DNA from: Sphingomonas sp. Leaf339
Lineage (GTDB): Bacteria; Pseudomonadota; Alphaproteobacteria; Sphingomonadales; Sphingomonadaceae
Length of the DNA: 64,000 nucleotides
NCBI RefSeq assembly: GCF_001426195.1
Contig: NZ_LMRS01000001.1
Span: forward strand, 64,501 to 128,500
Reading direction: 5' to 3'
Below, piece after piece: positions 56,916 to 64,000 of this stretch. The notes beneath the pieces are model-generated. The model was not told the origin of the DNA. It did not search any database and was given only the letters and a program-made list of their open reading frames with translations. Within the stretch, counting starts at the first letter, position 1; every line of letters starts with the position of its first letter. The position numbers were made by a program, and so were the translations under genes.

Positions 56916-58445
56916 ATGCGAAACATCGATCATCTGATCGCCGGTACAGCCGGGGTCGGGGGCGGCAGGACGGCCGACATTTTTGATCCAAATAACGGAT
57001 CGGTACAGGCCCGCGTGCCGCTCGGCACCGCCGCCGATCTGGACCGGGCGGTCACCGCCGCCCATGCCGCGCAGCCCGGCTGGGCCGCGACCAACCCGCA
57101 ACGCCGTGCGCGCGTGATGTTCCGGTTCAAGGAACTGGTCGAACGCGAGATGGATGCGCTCGCGCACCTGTTGTCGTCCGAACACGGCAAGGTGATCGCC
57201 GACAGCAGGGGCGATATCCAGCGCGGGCTGGAGGTGATCGAATTCTGCTGCGGCATCCCGCACATCCTGAAGGGCGAATATACGCAAGGAGCCGGCCCCG
57301 GCATCGACGTCTATTCGATGCGCCAACCGCTGGGGCTGGGCGCGGGCATCACCCCGTTCAACTTCCCCGGCATGATCCCGATGTGGATGTTCGGCCCCGC
57401 CATCGCGTGCGGCAACGCCTTCATCCTGAAACCGTCGGAACGCGACCCCAGTGTCCCCGTGCGTCTTGCCGAACTGATGCTGGAGGCCGGCGCGCCCGAG
57501 GGCATTCTTCAGGTGGTACACGGCGACAAGGAGATGGTCGACGCAATCCTCGATCATCCGGGTATCGCGGCGGTCAGCTTTGTCGGATCGTCCGACATCG
57601 CGCACTACGTCTATCGCCGCGGCGTCGATGCCGGCAAGCGCGTGCAGGCGATGGGCGGGGCCAAGAACCACGGCATAGTCATGCCCGACGCCGATCTGGA
57701 TCAGGTCGTCGCCGACCTGTCAGGGGCTGCCTTCGGTTCGGCGGGTGAGCGGTGCATGGCCCTGCCTGTCGTCGTGCCGGTCGGTGACAAGACCGCCGAT
57801 CGCCTGCGCGATAAACTGATCCCCGCCATCGCCGCGCTCCGCGTCGGCGTGTCGACGGATGCCGACGCGCATTACGGCCCAGTCGTCAACGCAGCGCACA
57901 AGGCGCGTGTCGAGGACTGGATCCAGACCGGAGTCGACGAAGGCGCCGAACTGGTCGTCGATGGCCGTGGCTTCTCGTTGCAGGGGCATGAGCAGGGCTT
58001 CTTCATTGGCCCGTCGCTGTTCGATCACGTGACGACGGCGATGAAGAGCTATCGCGAGGAAATCTTCGGCCCCGTGCTTCAGATCGTCCGCGCGCCTGAT
58101 TTCGAGACGGCGGTGCGCCTGCCTAGCGAGCATCAGTATGGCAACGGCGTCGCGATCTTCACCCGCAATGGCCATGCCGCACGCGAATTCGCGGCGCGGG
58201 TGAATGTCGGCATGGTCGGCATCAACGTGCCGATCCCGGTGCCGGTCGCCTATCACAGCTTTGGCGGGTGGAAGCGTTCGGCGTTCGGCGACATCAACCA
58301 GCACGGCACCGAGGGCGTACGCTTCTGGACCCGGACGAAGACGGTGACGCAACGGTGGCCGGACGGTTCGGTGCTGCCCGGCGGTAGCGAGGGTGGCGGA
58401 CCTTCTCGCGTGCAGGATGCGTTCGTCATCCCGACCATGGGTTGA
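56916..58445 (+). CDS. mmsA: CoA-acylating methylmalonate-semialdehyde dehydrogenase
   Basis: A 509-residue aldehyde dehydrogenase that converts (methyl)malonate semialdehyde to propionyl- or acetyl-CoA in valine and pyrimidine breakdown. GAGITPFNFPGMIPMWMFGPAIACGN and FGSAGERCMALPVVVPVG, with the catalytic Cys in GERCMA, are typical of MmsA. AAGGAG lies 6 bases before the ATG; a start 12 codons upstream is open but has no ribosome site. It opens an operon whose products cover isobutyryl-CoA to propionyl-CoA. Confidence 0.94.
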   Translation: MRNIDHLIAGTAGVGGGRTADIFDPNNGSVQARVPLGTAADLDRAVTAAHAAQPGWAATNPQRRARVMFRFKELVEREMDALAHLLSSEHGKVIADSRGDIQRGLEVIEFCCGIPHILKGEYTQGAGPGIDVYSMRQPLGLGAGITPFNFPGMIPMWMFGPAIACGNAFILKPSERDPSVPVRLAELMLEAGAPEGILQVVHGDKEMVDAILDHPGIAAVSFVGSSDIAHYVYRRGVDAGKRVQAMGGAKNHGIVMPDADLDQVVADLSGAAFGSAGERCMALPVVVPVGDKTADRLRDKLIPAIAALRVGVSTDADAHYGPVVNAAHKARVEDWIQTGVDEGAELVVDGRGFSLQGHEQGFFIGPSLFDHVTTAMKSYREEIFGPVLQIVRAPDFETAVRLPSEHQYGNGVAIFTRNGHAAREFAARVNVGMVGINVPIPVPVAYHSFGGWKRSAFGDINQHGTEGVRFWTRTKTVTQRWPDGSVLPGGSEGGGPSRVQDAFVIPTMG

Positions 58446-58456
58446 GGAACATGACC

Positions 58457-59005
58457 ATGAAGACACAGGCGATATTCGGCCTCGCCCTGCTGCTCGCCGC
58501 GTGCGGATCGAGCGACGAGGCCGGCAACAACAGCGCGGGCGAGTCGTCCGGCGGCGGTGCGGCGGTCGAACAGACGCCGGCCAATCTGATGGAGGACCCG
58601 ACCAACAGCGTCGTGCCGCTGACGCCGCCCGGTTCCAGCCCGACGCCCATGGCGAGCGCGACTCCCGTCGCGGCGCTGCCGGACGCGTACCGGGGGCGCT
58701 GGGGCATGACGGTGGCCGATTGCAATCCGGCCAAGGCCGATGTCGCCAAGGGTCTGATGGTCGTCGCGGCCGACCGCCTGACCTTTTACGAATCGCGGGC
58801 GACGCCGGCGAACATCCGCCTCGACACGCCAGCCCGGCTGACGACCGACCTGAACTTTTCGGGGGAGGGCCAGACCTGGACCCAGACCGCGACGATGACA
58901 CTGCTGGACGATGGCAAGACGCTGGTCCGCGAAGTCACCAAGGGCGACGATCTCGGCATGAAGGGCGCGCAGCGGTATAGCCGTTGCCCGGGCGCGGTGT
59001 CGTGA
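58457..59005 (+). CDS. small lipoprotein in the valine operon, unknown function
   Basis: A 182-residue protein with a clear lipobox (MKTQAIFGLALLLAAC). A Ser/Gly/Pro/Thr-rich linker to about residue 75 is followed by a conserved-looking globular part: PDAYRGRWGMTVADCNPAKADVAKGLMVVAADRLTFYESRA. Two cysteines (DCN and the last, RCPG) could form a disulfide. I do not recognise a family name. AGGA is well placed for the ATG at 58457. The stop overlaps the acyl-CoA dehydrogenase start (TGATG), so expression is coupled to valine catabolism. Confidence 0.8.
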   Translation: MKTQAIFGLALLLAACGSSDEAGNNSAGESSGGGAAVEQTPANLMEDPTNSVVPLTPPGSSPTPMASATPVAALPDAYRGRWGMTVADCNPAKADVAKGLMVVAADRLTFYESRATPANIRLDTPARLTTDLNFSGEGQTWTQTATMTLLDDGKTLVREVTKGDDLGMKGAQRYSRCPGAVS

Positions 59006-60144
59006 TGCAGTTCGACATCACCGACGACCAGCGCGAAATCCAGGAATTGGCGCGTCGCTTCACCGCCGACCGGATCACCCCGTTCGCGGGCGAGTGGGAC
59101 GAAAAGCACATCTTCCCGCGCGACACGATCAAGGCGGCGGCCGATCTGGGCTTCGCGGCGATCTACGTCTCCGAAGAGTCGGGCGGCATCGCGCTGGGGC
59201 GGGTCGAGGCCGCGCTCATCATGGAGGCGATGGCCTATGGCTGCCCCTCCACCGCGGCGTTCATCTCGATCCACAACATGGCGGCGTGGATGATCGACCG
59301 GTTCGGGTCGGCGGCGGTGAAGGCGAAATACCTGCCCGACCTGGTGACGATGGACCGGCTGGCGAGCTATTGCCTGACCGAACCGTCATCGGGATCGGAC
59401 GCATCGGCACTGACCACGCGCGCGGTACGCGATGGCGACGATTACATCGTCAGCGGCTCCAAGCAGTTCATCTCCGGCGCCGGCGAGAACGAGGTCTATG
59501 TCGTCATGGTCCGCACCGGCGTGGACGGACCGAAGGGCATTTCCTGCCTCGTCATCGAAAAGGATATGCCCGGCGTGTCGTTCGGCGCCAACGAGCGCAA
59601 GCTCGGCTGGCATTCGCAACCGACCCGTCAGGTAATGTTCGATAACGTCCGCGTGCCCGCCGAAAATCTGGTCGGCTTGGAGGGTGAAGGGTTCCGCATC
59701 GCGATGACCGGGCTCGATGGCGGCCGGCTGAACATCGGCGCCTGTTCGCTGGGCGGCGCGCAACGCTGTCTGGACGAGGCGATCGGTTACACCAAGGATC
59801 GCAAACAGTTCGGCAAGCCCATCGCCGATTTCCAGAACACGCAGTTTACGCTAGCCGACATGGCGACCGAACTGGAGGCGGCCCGAGCGCTCCTTTATCT
59901 GGCGGCGGCCAAGGTGACGGCGGATGCGCCCGACAAGACGCGCTTCGCCGCCATGGCCAAGCGGCTGGCCACCGATACCGGATCAAGCGTGGTCGACCGC
60001 GCCCTGCAACTGCATGGCGGCTATGGCTATCTGATGGATTATCCGATCGAGCGTTTCTGGCGCGACCTGCGCGTGCATTCGATTCTTGAGGGGACCAATC
60101 AGGTGATGCGGATGATCATTGGGCGTGAGTTGACGAAGGCATGA
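59005..60144 (+). CDS. acyl-CoA dehydrogenase (probable isobutyryl-CoA dehydrogenase)
   Basis: A 379-residue FAD acyl-CoA dehydrogenase. LASYCLTEPSSGSDASALTTRAV and KQFISGAGENEVYVVMVRTG line the flavin and substrate site. QLHGGYGYLMDYPIERFWRDLRVHSILEGTNQVMRMIIGREL carries the C-terminal catalytic Glu (LEGT). Between mmsA and a 3-hydroxyisobutyryl-CoA hydrolase, isobutyryl-CoA is the likeliest substrate, giving methacrylyl-CoA. It overlaps both neighbours (TGATG and ATGA). Confidence 0.9.
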   Translation: MQFDITDDQREIQELARRFTADRITPFAGEWDEKHIFPRDTIKAAADLGFAAIYVSEESGGIALGRVEAALIMEAMAYGCPSTAAFISIHNMAAWMIDRFGSAAVKAKYLPDLVTMDRLASYCLTEPSSGSDASALTTRAVRDGDDYIVSGSKQFISGAGENEVYVVMVRTGVDGPKGISCLVIEKDMPGVSFGANERKLGWHSQPTRQVMFDNVRVPAENLVGLEGEGFRIAMTGLDGGRLNIGACSLGGAQRCLDEAIGYTKDRKQFGKPIADFQNTQFTLADMATELEAARALLYLAAAKVTADAPDKTRFAAMAKRLATDTGSSVVDRALQLHGGYGYLMDYPIERFWRDLRVHSILEGTNQVMRMIIGRELTKA

Positions 60145-61184
60145 CCGCCCAGGTGATCGTCACCACCGATGGCGCAGCCGGCCGTATCAGGCTCAACCGT
60201 CCCAAGGCGCTCCACGCCCTGACGACGGACATGTGCGCCGCCATCCTCGACGTGCTGGAGATGTGGCGCGAGGATGGCGAGGTCGGGGCGGTCGTGCTCG
60301 ATCATGCCGAGGGACGCGGCTTCTGCGCCGGCGGCGATATCCGGATGCTGGCTGATAGCGGCGCGGGCGACGGCGCGGCGGCGCGGGCATTCTTCGCCAC
60401 CGAATACCGGATGAACCACCGGCTGTTCACCTACGCCAAGCCGACCGTGGCGTTCATGGACGGCGTGACGATGGGCGGCGGCGTCGGCCTGGCGCTGCCG
60501 TGCCGGTTCCGCGTGGCGACCGAGAACACGAAGTTCGCGATGCCCGAAACCGCGATCGGCCTATTCCCCGATGTCGGCGGCGGCTGGTATCTGTCGCGCC
60601 TGCCGGGGCGGATGGGGCAGTTTCTGGCGCTGACCGGGCATCGGCTGAACGGGGCGGAGTGCCTCGCGCTGGGGCTGGCGACACATTACCTGCCCGCCGA
60701 CCAGATCGAGGAAGCGAAGCGGCGGATCGCCGCCGATCCGCAAGGCATCGACGCCGCACTGGACGAAGTGGCGGCATCGCCGCCCGATGCGGCCGTAATG
60801 GCGCATCGCGACACGATGGACCGGTTGTTTGCGTCGGACGATCTGGACGAGGTCTTCACCGCGCTCGCCGACGATGGCGGCGAATGGGCGGCGGCGCAGC
60901 TGGCGACCTTACGCACCCGCTCGCCACAATCAATGAAGCTGTCGCTGAAGCTGCTGCTCGACGGTGCGACGATGGCTACGTTCGAGGACGAGATGCGGCA
61001 GGAATACGCGATCGCCACGCGCATCGTGCAGCGCCACGACTTCGCCGAGGGCGTGCGCGCGGTGATCGTCGACAAGGACAATGCCCCCCGCTGGAACCCC
61101 GCCACGCCGGAAGCGGTTAGCGACCACCTGATCGATCAGATCGTCGCACCGTTGCCCGATGGCGAGGCGTGGACACCTTTTTGA
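60141..61184 (+). CDS. 3-hydroxyisobutyryl-CoA hydrolase
   Basis: A 347-residue crotonase-superfamily enzyme of the ECH_2 (HIBCH) type. HAEGRGFCAGGDIRML and FMDGVTMGGGVGLALPCRFRVATENTKFAMPETAIGLFPDVGGGWYLSRLPG are diagnostic; the Glu in MPET is the catalytic acid. The extra C-terminal helices (AQLATLRTRSPQSMKLSLKLL) separate it from hydratases. It releases 3-hydroxyisobutyrate in valine breakdown, the substrate of MmsB. The ATG overlaps the dehydrogenase stop. Confidence 0.9.
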   Translation: MTAQVIVTTDGAAGRIRLNRPKALHALTTDMCAAILDVLEMWREDGEVGAVVLDHAEGRGFCAGGDIRMLADSGAGDGAAARAFFATEYRMNHRLFTYAKPTVAFMDGVTMGGGVGLALPCRFRVATENTKFAMPETAIGLFPDVGGGWYLSRLPGRMGQFLALTGHRLNGAECLALGLATHYLPADQIEEAKRRIAADPQGIDAALDEVAASPPDAAVMAHRDTMDRLFASDDLDEVFTALADDGGEWAAAQLATLRTRSPQSMKLSLKLLLDGATMATFEDEMRQEYAIATRIVQRHDFAEGVRAVIVDKDNAPRWNPATPEAVSDHLIDQIVAPLPDGEAWTPF

Positions 61185-61199
61185 CGAAATGAGGATCGA

Positions 61200-61976
61200 A
61201 TGGCCAAATACGATACGCTGATCGTCGAACATCGCGGGGCGGTGACGCTCGTCACGCTGAACCGCCCGCAGGCGCTGAACGCGCTGAACGGGCAGATCCT
61301 GACCGATCTGCTCGCGGCGATGGCCGCGTACGATGCCGATCCCGGCCAGCGTTGCGCAATCATCACCGGATCGCCCAAGGCGTTCGCGGCCGGCGCCGAC
61401 ATCAAGGAGATGCAGGCGCAGGGTTTCGCCGCCATGTACGGGCACGACTTCTTCGCCGGCTGGGACCGCTTTGCCGCCACGCGCAAGCCGGTGATCGCGG
61501 CGGTGGCGGGCTATGCGCTGGGCGGCGGGTGCGAGCTGGCGATGATGTGCGACTTCATCCTGGCCGCCGACACCGCGAAGTTCGGCCAGCCGGAAATCAA
61601 GCTGGGTGTCACCCCCGGCATGGGCGGATCGCAGCGCCTGACCCGCGCAGTCGGCAAGGCGAAGGCGATGGAGATGTGCCTGACCGGCCGGATGATCGAT
61701 GCGGCCGAAGCGGAACGCGCGGGTCTGGTCGCGCGCATCGTGGCGGCCGACGATCTGGTCGAGGAAGCGGTGAAGACCGCCACCGTCATCGCCGGCATGG
61801 CGCCGCTCGCGGCGATCGCCAACAAGGAAATGGTGCTGGCCGCGTTCGAAACAGGCCTTGCGGCGGGCGTGCAGTTTGAGCGGCGGTTGTTCCACGGCCT
61901 GTTCGGGACGGCGGACCAGACGGAGGGGATGGCGGCCTTCGTGGAGAAGCGGCCGGGAGTTTGGACGGGAAGCTGA
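61200..61976 (+). CDS. enoyl-CoA hydratase
   Basis: A 258-residue crotonase. Both hydratase acids are present: Glu in [20 protein letters not shown] and Glu in [40 protein letters not shown] is the first oxyanion segment. In this operon it would hydrate methacrylyl-CoA to 3-hydroxyisobutyryl-CoA. It lies 15 bases after the hydrolase gene, with GAGGATCG just before the ATG. Confidence 0.92.
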   Translation: MAKYDTLIVEHRGAVTLVTLNRPQALNALNGQILTDLLAAMAAYDADPGQRCAIITGSPKAFAAGADIKEMQAQGFAAMYGHDFFAGWDRFAATRKPVIAAVAGYALGGGCELAMMCDFILAADTAKFGQPEIKLGVTPGMGGSQRLTRAVGKAKAMEMCLTGRMIDAAEAERAGLVARIVAADDLVEEAVKTATVIAGMAPLAAIANKEMVLAAFETGLAAGVQFERRLFHGLFGTADQTEGMAAFVEKRPGVWTGS

Positions 61977-61984
61977 CCGGCAAT

Positions 61985-62008
61985 TCCCTGCCCGCGAACG
62001 GGAGGGGA
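61985..62008. repeat. short inverted repeat between enoyl-CoA hydratase and mmsB
   Basis: TCCCTGCCCG-CGAA-CGGGAGGGGA folds into an interrupted 8-bp stem. It shares the CCC/GGGAGGGG flavour of the dispersed repeats at 21827 and 31424 but lacks their tail. It may stabilise the message or partly terminate. Confidence 0.5.
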
Positions 62009-62034
62009 GCAAAAAAGAAGTTAGGAGAGAGAGC

Positions 62035-62904
62035 ATGGCACGCATTGCCTTTATCGGCCTGGGCAACATGGGCGGCGGCATGGCCGCCAACCTCGCGAAA
62101 GCCGGGCATGACGTCCGCGCGTTCGACCTGTCGGCGGACGCGCTGACCCGCGCCGAAGCCGCCGGGTGCCTGCCCGCCGCCGATGTGGTCGCGGCGGCCG
62201 ATGGGGCGGAGGTCGTCGTCACGATGCTGCCCGCTGGCAGTCATGTCGAACAGGTCCATGCCGACATCCTCGCCGCGCTGCCGCCCGCCGCCCTGCTGAT
62301 CGACTGTTCGACCATCGACGTCGCCACCGCCCGGCGCGTTGCGGAGGGAGCGACTGCGCGCGGGCTGGCGGCGGTCGATGCGCCGGTGTCTGGCGGGATC
62401 GCCGCCGCCGGGGCCGGCACGCTGACCTTTATGGTCGGTGGCAGTCAGGCCGCATTCGACCGGGCGCATCCGATCCTGGCAGCGATGGGCAAGGCGGTGA
62501 TCCATGCCGGTGGCGACGGCGCGGGGCAGGCGGCGAAAATCTGCAACAACATGCTGCTGGGCGCGACGATGATCGCCACGTGCGAGGCGTTCGCGCTGGC
62601 CGACAGGCTGGGGCTGGACGCGCAGGCATTTTACGACATCGCCAGCGTGTCGTCGGGCCAGAGCTGGTCGATGACGAGCTATTGCCCCGTCCCCGGCGTG
62701 GGGCCGGAGACGCCGGCCGATCACGACTATCAGGGCGGCTTCGCGGCGGCGCTGATGCTGAAGGATCTGAAGCTGGCGCGCGAGGCGGCGGCCGATGTCG
62801 GTGCCGCTACCCCGATCGGGGGCCATGCGTGCGATATCTATGCCGATTTCGTCAAGGGCGGCGCGGGACGGCTCGACTTTTCGGGCATCATCCGGACGTT
62901 GTGA
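62035..62904 (+). CDS. mmsB: 3-hydroxyisobutyrate dehydrogenase
   Basis: A 289-residue beta-hydroxyacid dehydrogenase. The NAD site FIGLGNMGGGMAANLAKAGHDV starts the protein. DAPVSGGIAAAGAGTLTFMVGG is the substrate-binding signature, and GDGAGQAAKICNNMLLGATM carries the catalytic Lys. It oxidises 3-hydroxyisobutyrate to methylmalonate semialdehyde, the substrate of MmsA, closing the pathway. AGGAGAGAGAGC precedes the ATG. The longer upstream frame overlaps the hydratase gene and is rejected. Confidence 0.93.
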   Translation: MARIAFIGLGNMGGGMAANLAKAGHDVRAFDLSADALTRAEAAGCLPAADVVAAADGAEVVVTMLPAGSHVEQVHADILAALPPAALLIDCSTIDVATARRVAEGATARGLAAVDAPVSGGIAAAGAGTLTFMVGGSQAAFDRAHPILAAMGKAVIHAGGDGAGQAAKICNNMLLGATMIATCEAFALADRLGLDAQAFYDIASVSSGQSWSMTSYCPVPGVGPETPADHDYQGGFAAALMLKDLKLAREAAADVGAATPIGGHACDIYADFVKGGAGRLDFSGIIRTL

Positions 62905-62907
62905 CGG

Positions 62908-63798
62908 TCAGCCGCACAGGTCGGCGGGCGGGCCGGCGAATTGCGGCTGGTTGGCGAGCGCCGGCGACGGGCCGGGCCGCGACAGGTCGATGGCGCCGGC
63001 ATAGAATGGATCGGCCTGCGCCCTTTCCAGTGTGGTGAAGCGGAAGCCCATCGACCGGTAGAGCGCGATTAGCCGGGGAAGCATCCGCGCATCGAGTGCC
63101 CCGACATGCATCAGCAGCACATAGGGGATGTCGCGTCCGACCTGCGCCGTTGCATTGGCGCGCGACGCCAGCGCGGCGGTGCGGGCGTCGTTCAGGAATC
63201 CCTGTTCCAGCTGCGCGACGGCGGCGTCGTTCCCCTTCGCCAGACAGGCGGCATAGGGTGCGTTCCAGGCGTAATCCGAAAAGCCCATCGTTACCGCCGC
63301 GATGCGATAGCCACGGTCGCGCAGGGTGGCGCGAATCTGGCTTTGCACGACGGGCGACCGACCCTCGGCCAGAAACGGATAGCGGAACCAGCGCCAGTCC
63401 GCGCGCGCGCCCATGGCGGCGATCAGCGGCGCTTCGTTGGTGACGATATCGGTCATGAAGGCCGCTGCGCCGACGGCGTCGAGATTGGCATGGGTATAGC
63501 CATGGTTGCCGATCGGCAGGCCGGCGCGGCGCCATGCGGCGATCGCGCGCCCGGCATCGGGATTGTCGCGCTCGATGCCGCCGTTCAGGAAGCCGAACGC
63601 GGGCACACGCTCCGCCGCCAGCCTGGTGGTGATGGCGCGGATGATGCCTTCGCGCGTCTCACCGGGCGGCAGGGCACCGTGCGCGGGCAGGTCATCGAAG
63701 GTGATGGCGATGACGGGCGCCGACTCGGGCGGCTTTGCGGTTGATGCACCGCCGGCGACAGCTGCCAGCAACAACACGATTCCCGCTCGACCGATCAT
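62908..63798 (-). CDS. polysaccharide deacetylase family protein, exported
   Basis: A 296-residue NodB-fold protein with a signal peptide (MIGRAGIVLLLAAVAGGASTA). IAITFDDLPAHG holds the Asp-Asp motif 1 and GNHGYTHANLD the His-x3-His motif 2, so the metal site looks intact. RWFRYPFLAEG is motif 3. The substrate (peptidoglycan, chitin or another acetylated glycan) is not determined. It converges on mmsB with a 3-base gap. Confidence 0.85.
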   Translation of the reverse strand: MIGRAGIVLLLAAVAGGASTAKPPESAPVIAITFDDLPAHGALPPGETREGIIRAITTRLAAERVPAFGFLNGGIERDNPDAGRAIAAWRRAGLPIGNHGYTHANLDAVGAAAFMTDIVTNEAPLIAAMGARADWRWFRYPFLAEGRSPVVQSQIRATLRDRGYRIAAVTMGFSDYAWNAPYAACLAKGNDAAVAQLEQGFLNDARTAALASRANATAQVGRDIPYVLLMHVGALDARMLPRLIALYRSMGFRFTTLERAQADPFYAGAIDLSRPGPSPALANQPQFAGPPADLCG

Positions 63799-63847
63799 CC
63801 ATCACTCCATTAAACCAGCAATCCTGCCCTAAGTGCCCATCGTCCGC

Positions 63848-63864
63848 GTGTCATTTGTTGACAC
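63848..63864. promoter_or_regulatory. palindromic operator-like site upstream of the ParD-like gene
   Basis: GTGTCA-TTTGT-TGACAC is a 17-base perfect inverted repeat (6-bp arms, 5-base spacer). It contains TTGACA at 63858-63863, usable as a -35. ParD antitoxins bind palindromes over their own promoters. No strong -10 is seen downstream. Confidence 0.45.
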
Positions 63865-63892
63865 ACAGGCGGCGGATCACCAACGTCCGCCC

Positions 63893-64000
63893 ATGCCTAC
63901 CAATAGACTGTCCCGCAACATCTCGCTGACGCCCGAACTGGGCGGCTTCATCGAGGATCAGCTCGCATCCGGCGATTACGGTAACGCCAGCGAGGTGGTG
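63893..64000 (+). CDS. ParD-like antitoxin (5' part; runs off the right edge)
   Basis: The first 36 codons of a ribbon-helix-helix protein. NRLSRNISLTPELGGFIEDQLASGDYGNASEVV matches the N-terminus of ParD-type antitoxins, with the ISLTPEL beta strand and the SGDYGNASEVV turn. A ParE-type toxin gene would be expected just beyond the window. The ATG at 63893 is inferred from the family pattern; no clear ribosome site is visible. Confidence 0.75.
   Translation, partial: MPTNRLSRNISLTPELGGFIEDQLASGDYGNASEVV

Overview
The window is one continuous, GC-rich, gene-dense stretch of an alphaproteobacterial chromosome, most likely a motile sphingomonad (Sphingomonas or a close relative). The grounds are the rimP-nusA-ylxR-infB-rbfA block, a MucR/Ros-type regulator, several large TonB-dependent receptors (TBDRs) beside exported glycosidases, many start/stop overlaps of the ATGA or TGATG type, and strong codon bias that also produces long spurious antisense frames. 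No phage, insertion sequence, CRISPR array, rRNA or tRNA was seen.

Layout. 1-7482, minus strand: the translation/transcription-factor operon rimP, nusA, a small tautomerase, ylxR, infB, a VOC-fold protein and rbfA, then the start of thymidine kinase. 7541-11545: two tandem PQQ-type sugar dehydrogenase lipoproteins, two overlapping PaaI-like thioesterases and a crotonase. 11554-30306: a polysaccharide-use region. A minus-strand unit holds GH127, an Ldh-family oxidoreductase and a DUF885 protein. A divergent plus-strand pair encodes large exported proteins of unknown activity. A second minus-strand unit reads TBDR, GH2 beta-galactosidase, S9 peptidase. Together this suggests uptake and degradation of an arabinose/galactose-containing plant glycan. 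30845-31345: a MucR-like regulator with a strong terminator.

31679-48546: a flagellar cluster. flgBCDEFGHIJKL and motAB run leftward. Rightward run a divergent mini stator-like pair, flgA, flgM, flgN, a lytic transglycosylase, flhA and fliA. I read three sigma-54 (-24/-12) promoters here, two of them divergent around a shared CGGCAA inverted repeat, and one FliA-type promoter before flgM. This points to a sigma-54 then sigma-28 hierarchy.

48607-56775: an MFS transporter with a C-terminal soluble domain, a PHB-depolymerase-type esterase, a cysteine synthase-fold PLP enzyme overlapping an M3 oligopeptidase, and a second TBDR. 56916-62904: a valine/isobutyrate catabolic operon (mmsA, a lipoprotein, acyl-CoA dehydrogenase, 3-hydroxyisobutyryl-CoA hydrolase, enoyl-CoA hydratase, mmsB). 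The window ends with a polysaccharide deacetylase and the first 36 codons of a ParD-like antitoxin.

The least explained items are the TM1-less stator-like pair at 42467-43623, the TGATG-coupled exported proteins at 16809-21823, the operator-like palindrome over the GH127 promoter, and a flagellar transglycosylase without a signal peptide next to a FlgJ lacking its hydrolase domain. Functions are read from motifs and context only; no database search was run.
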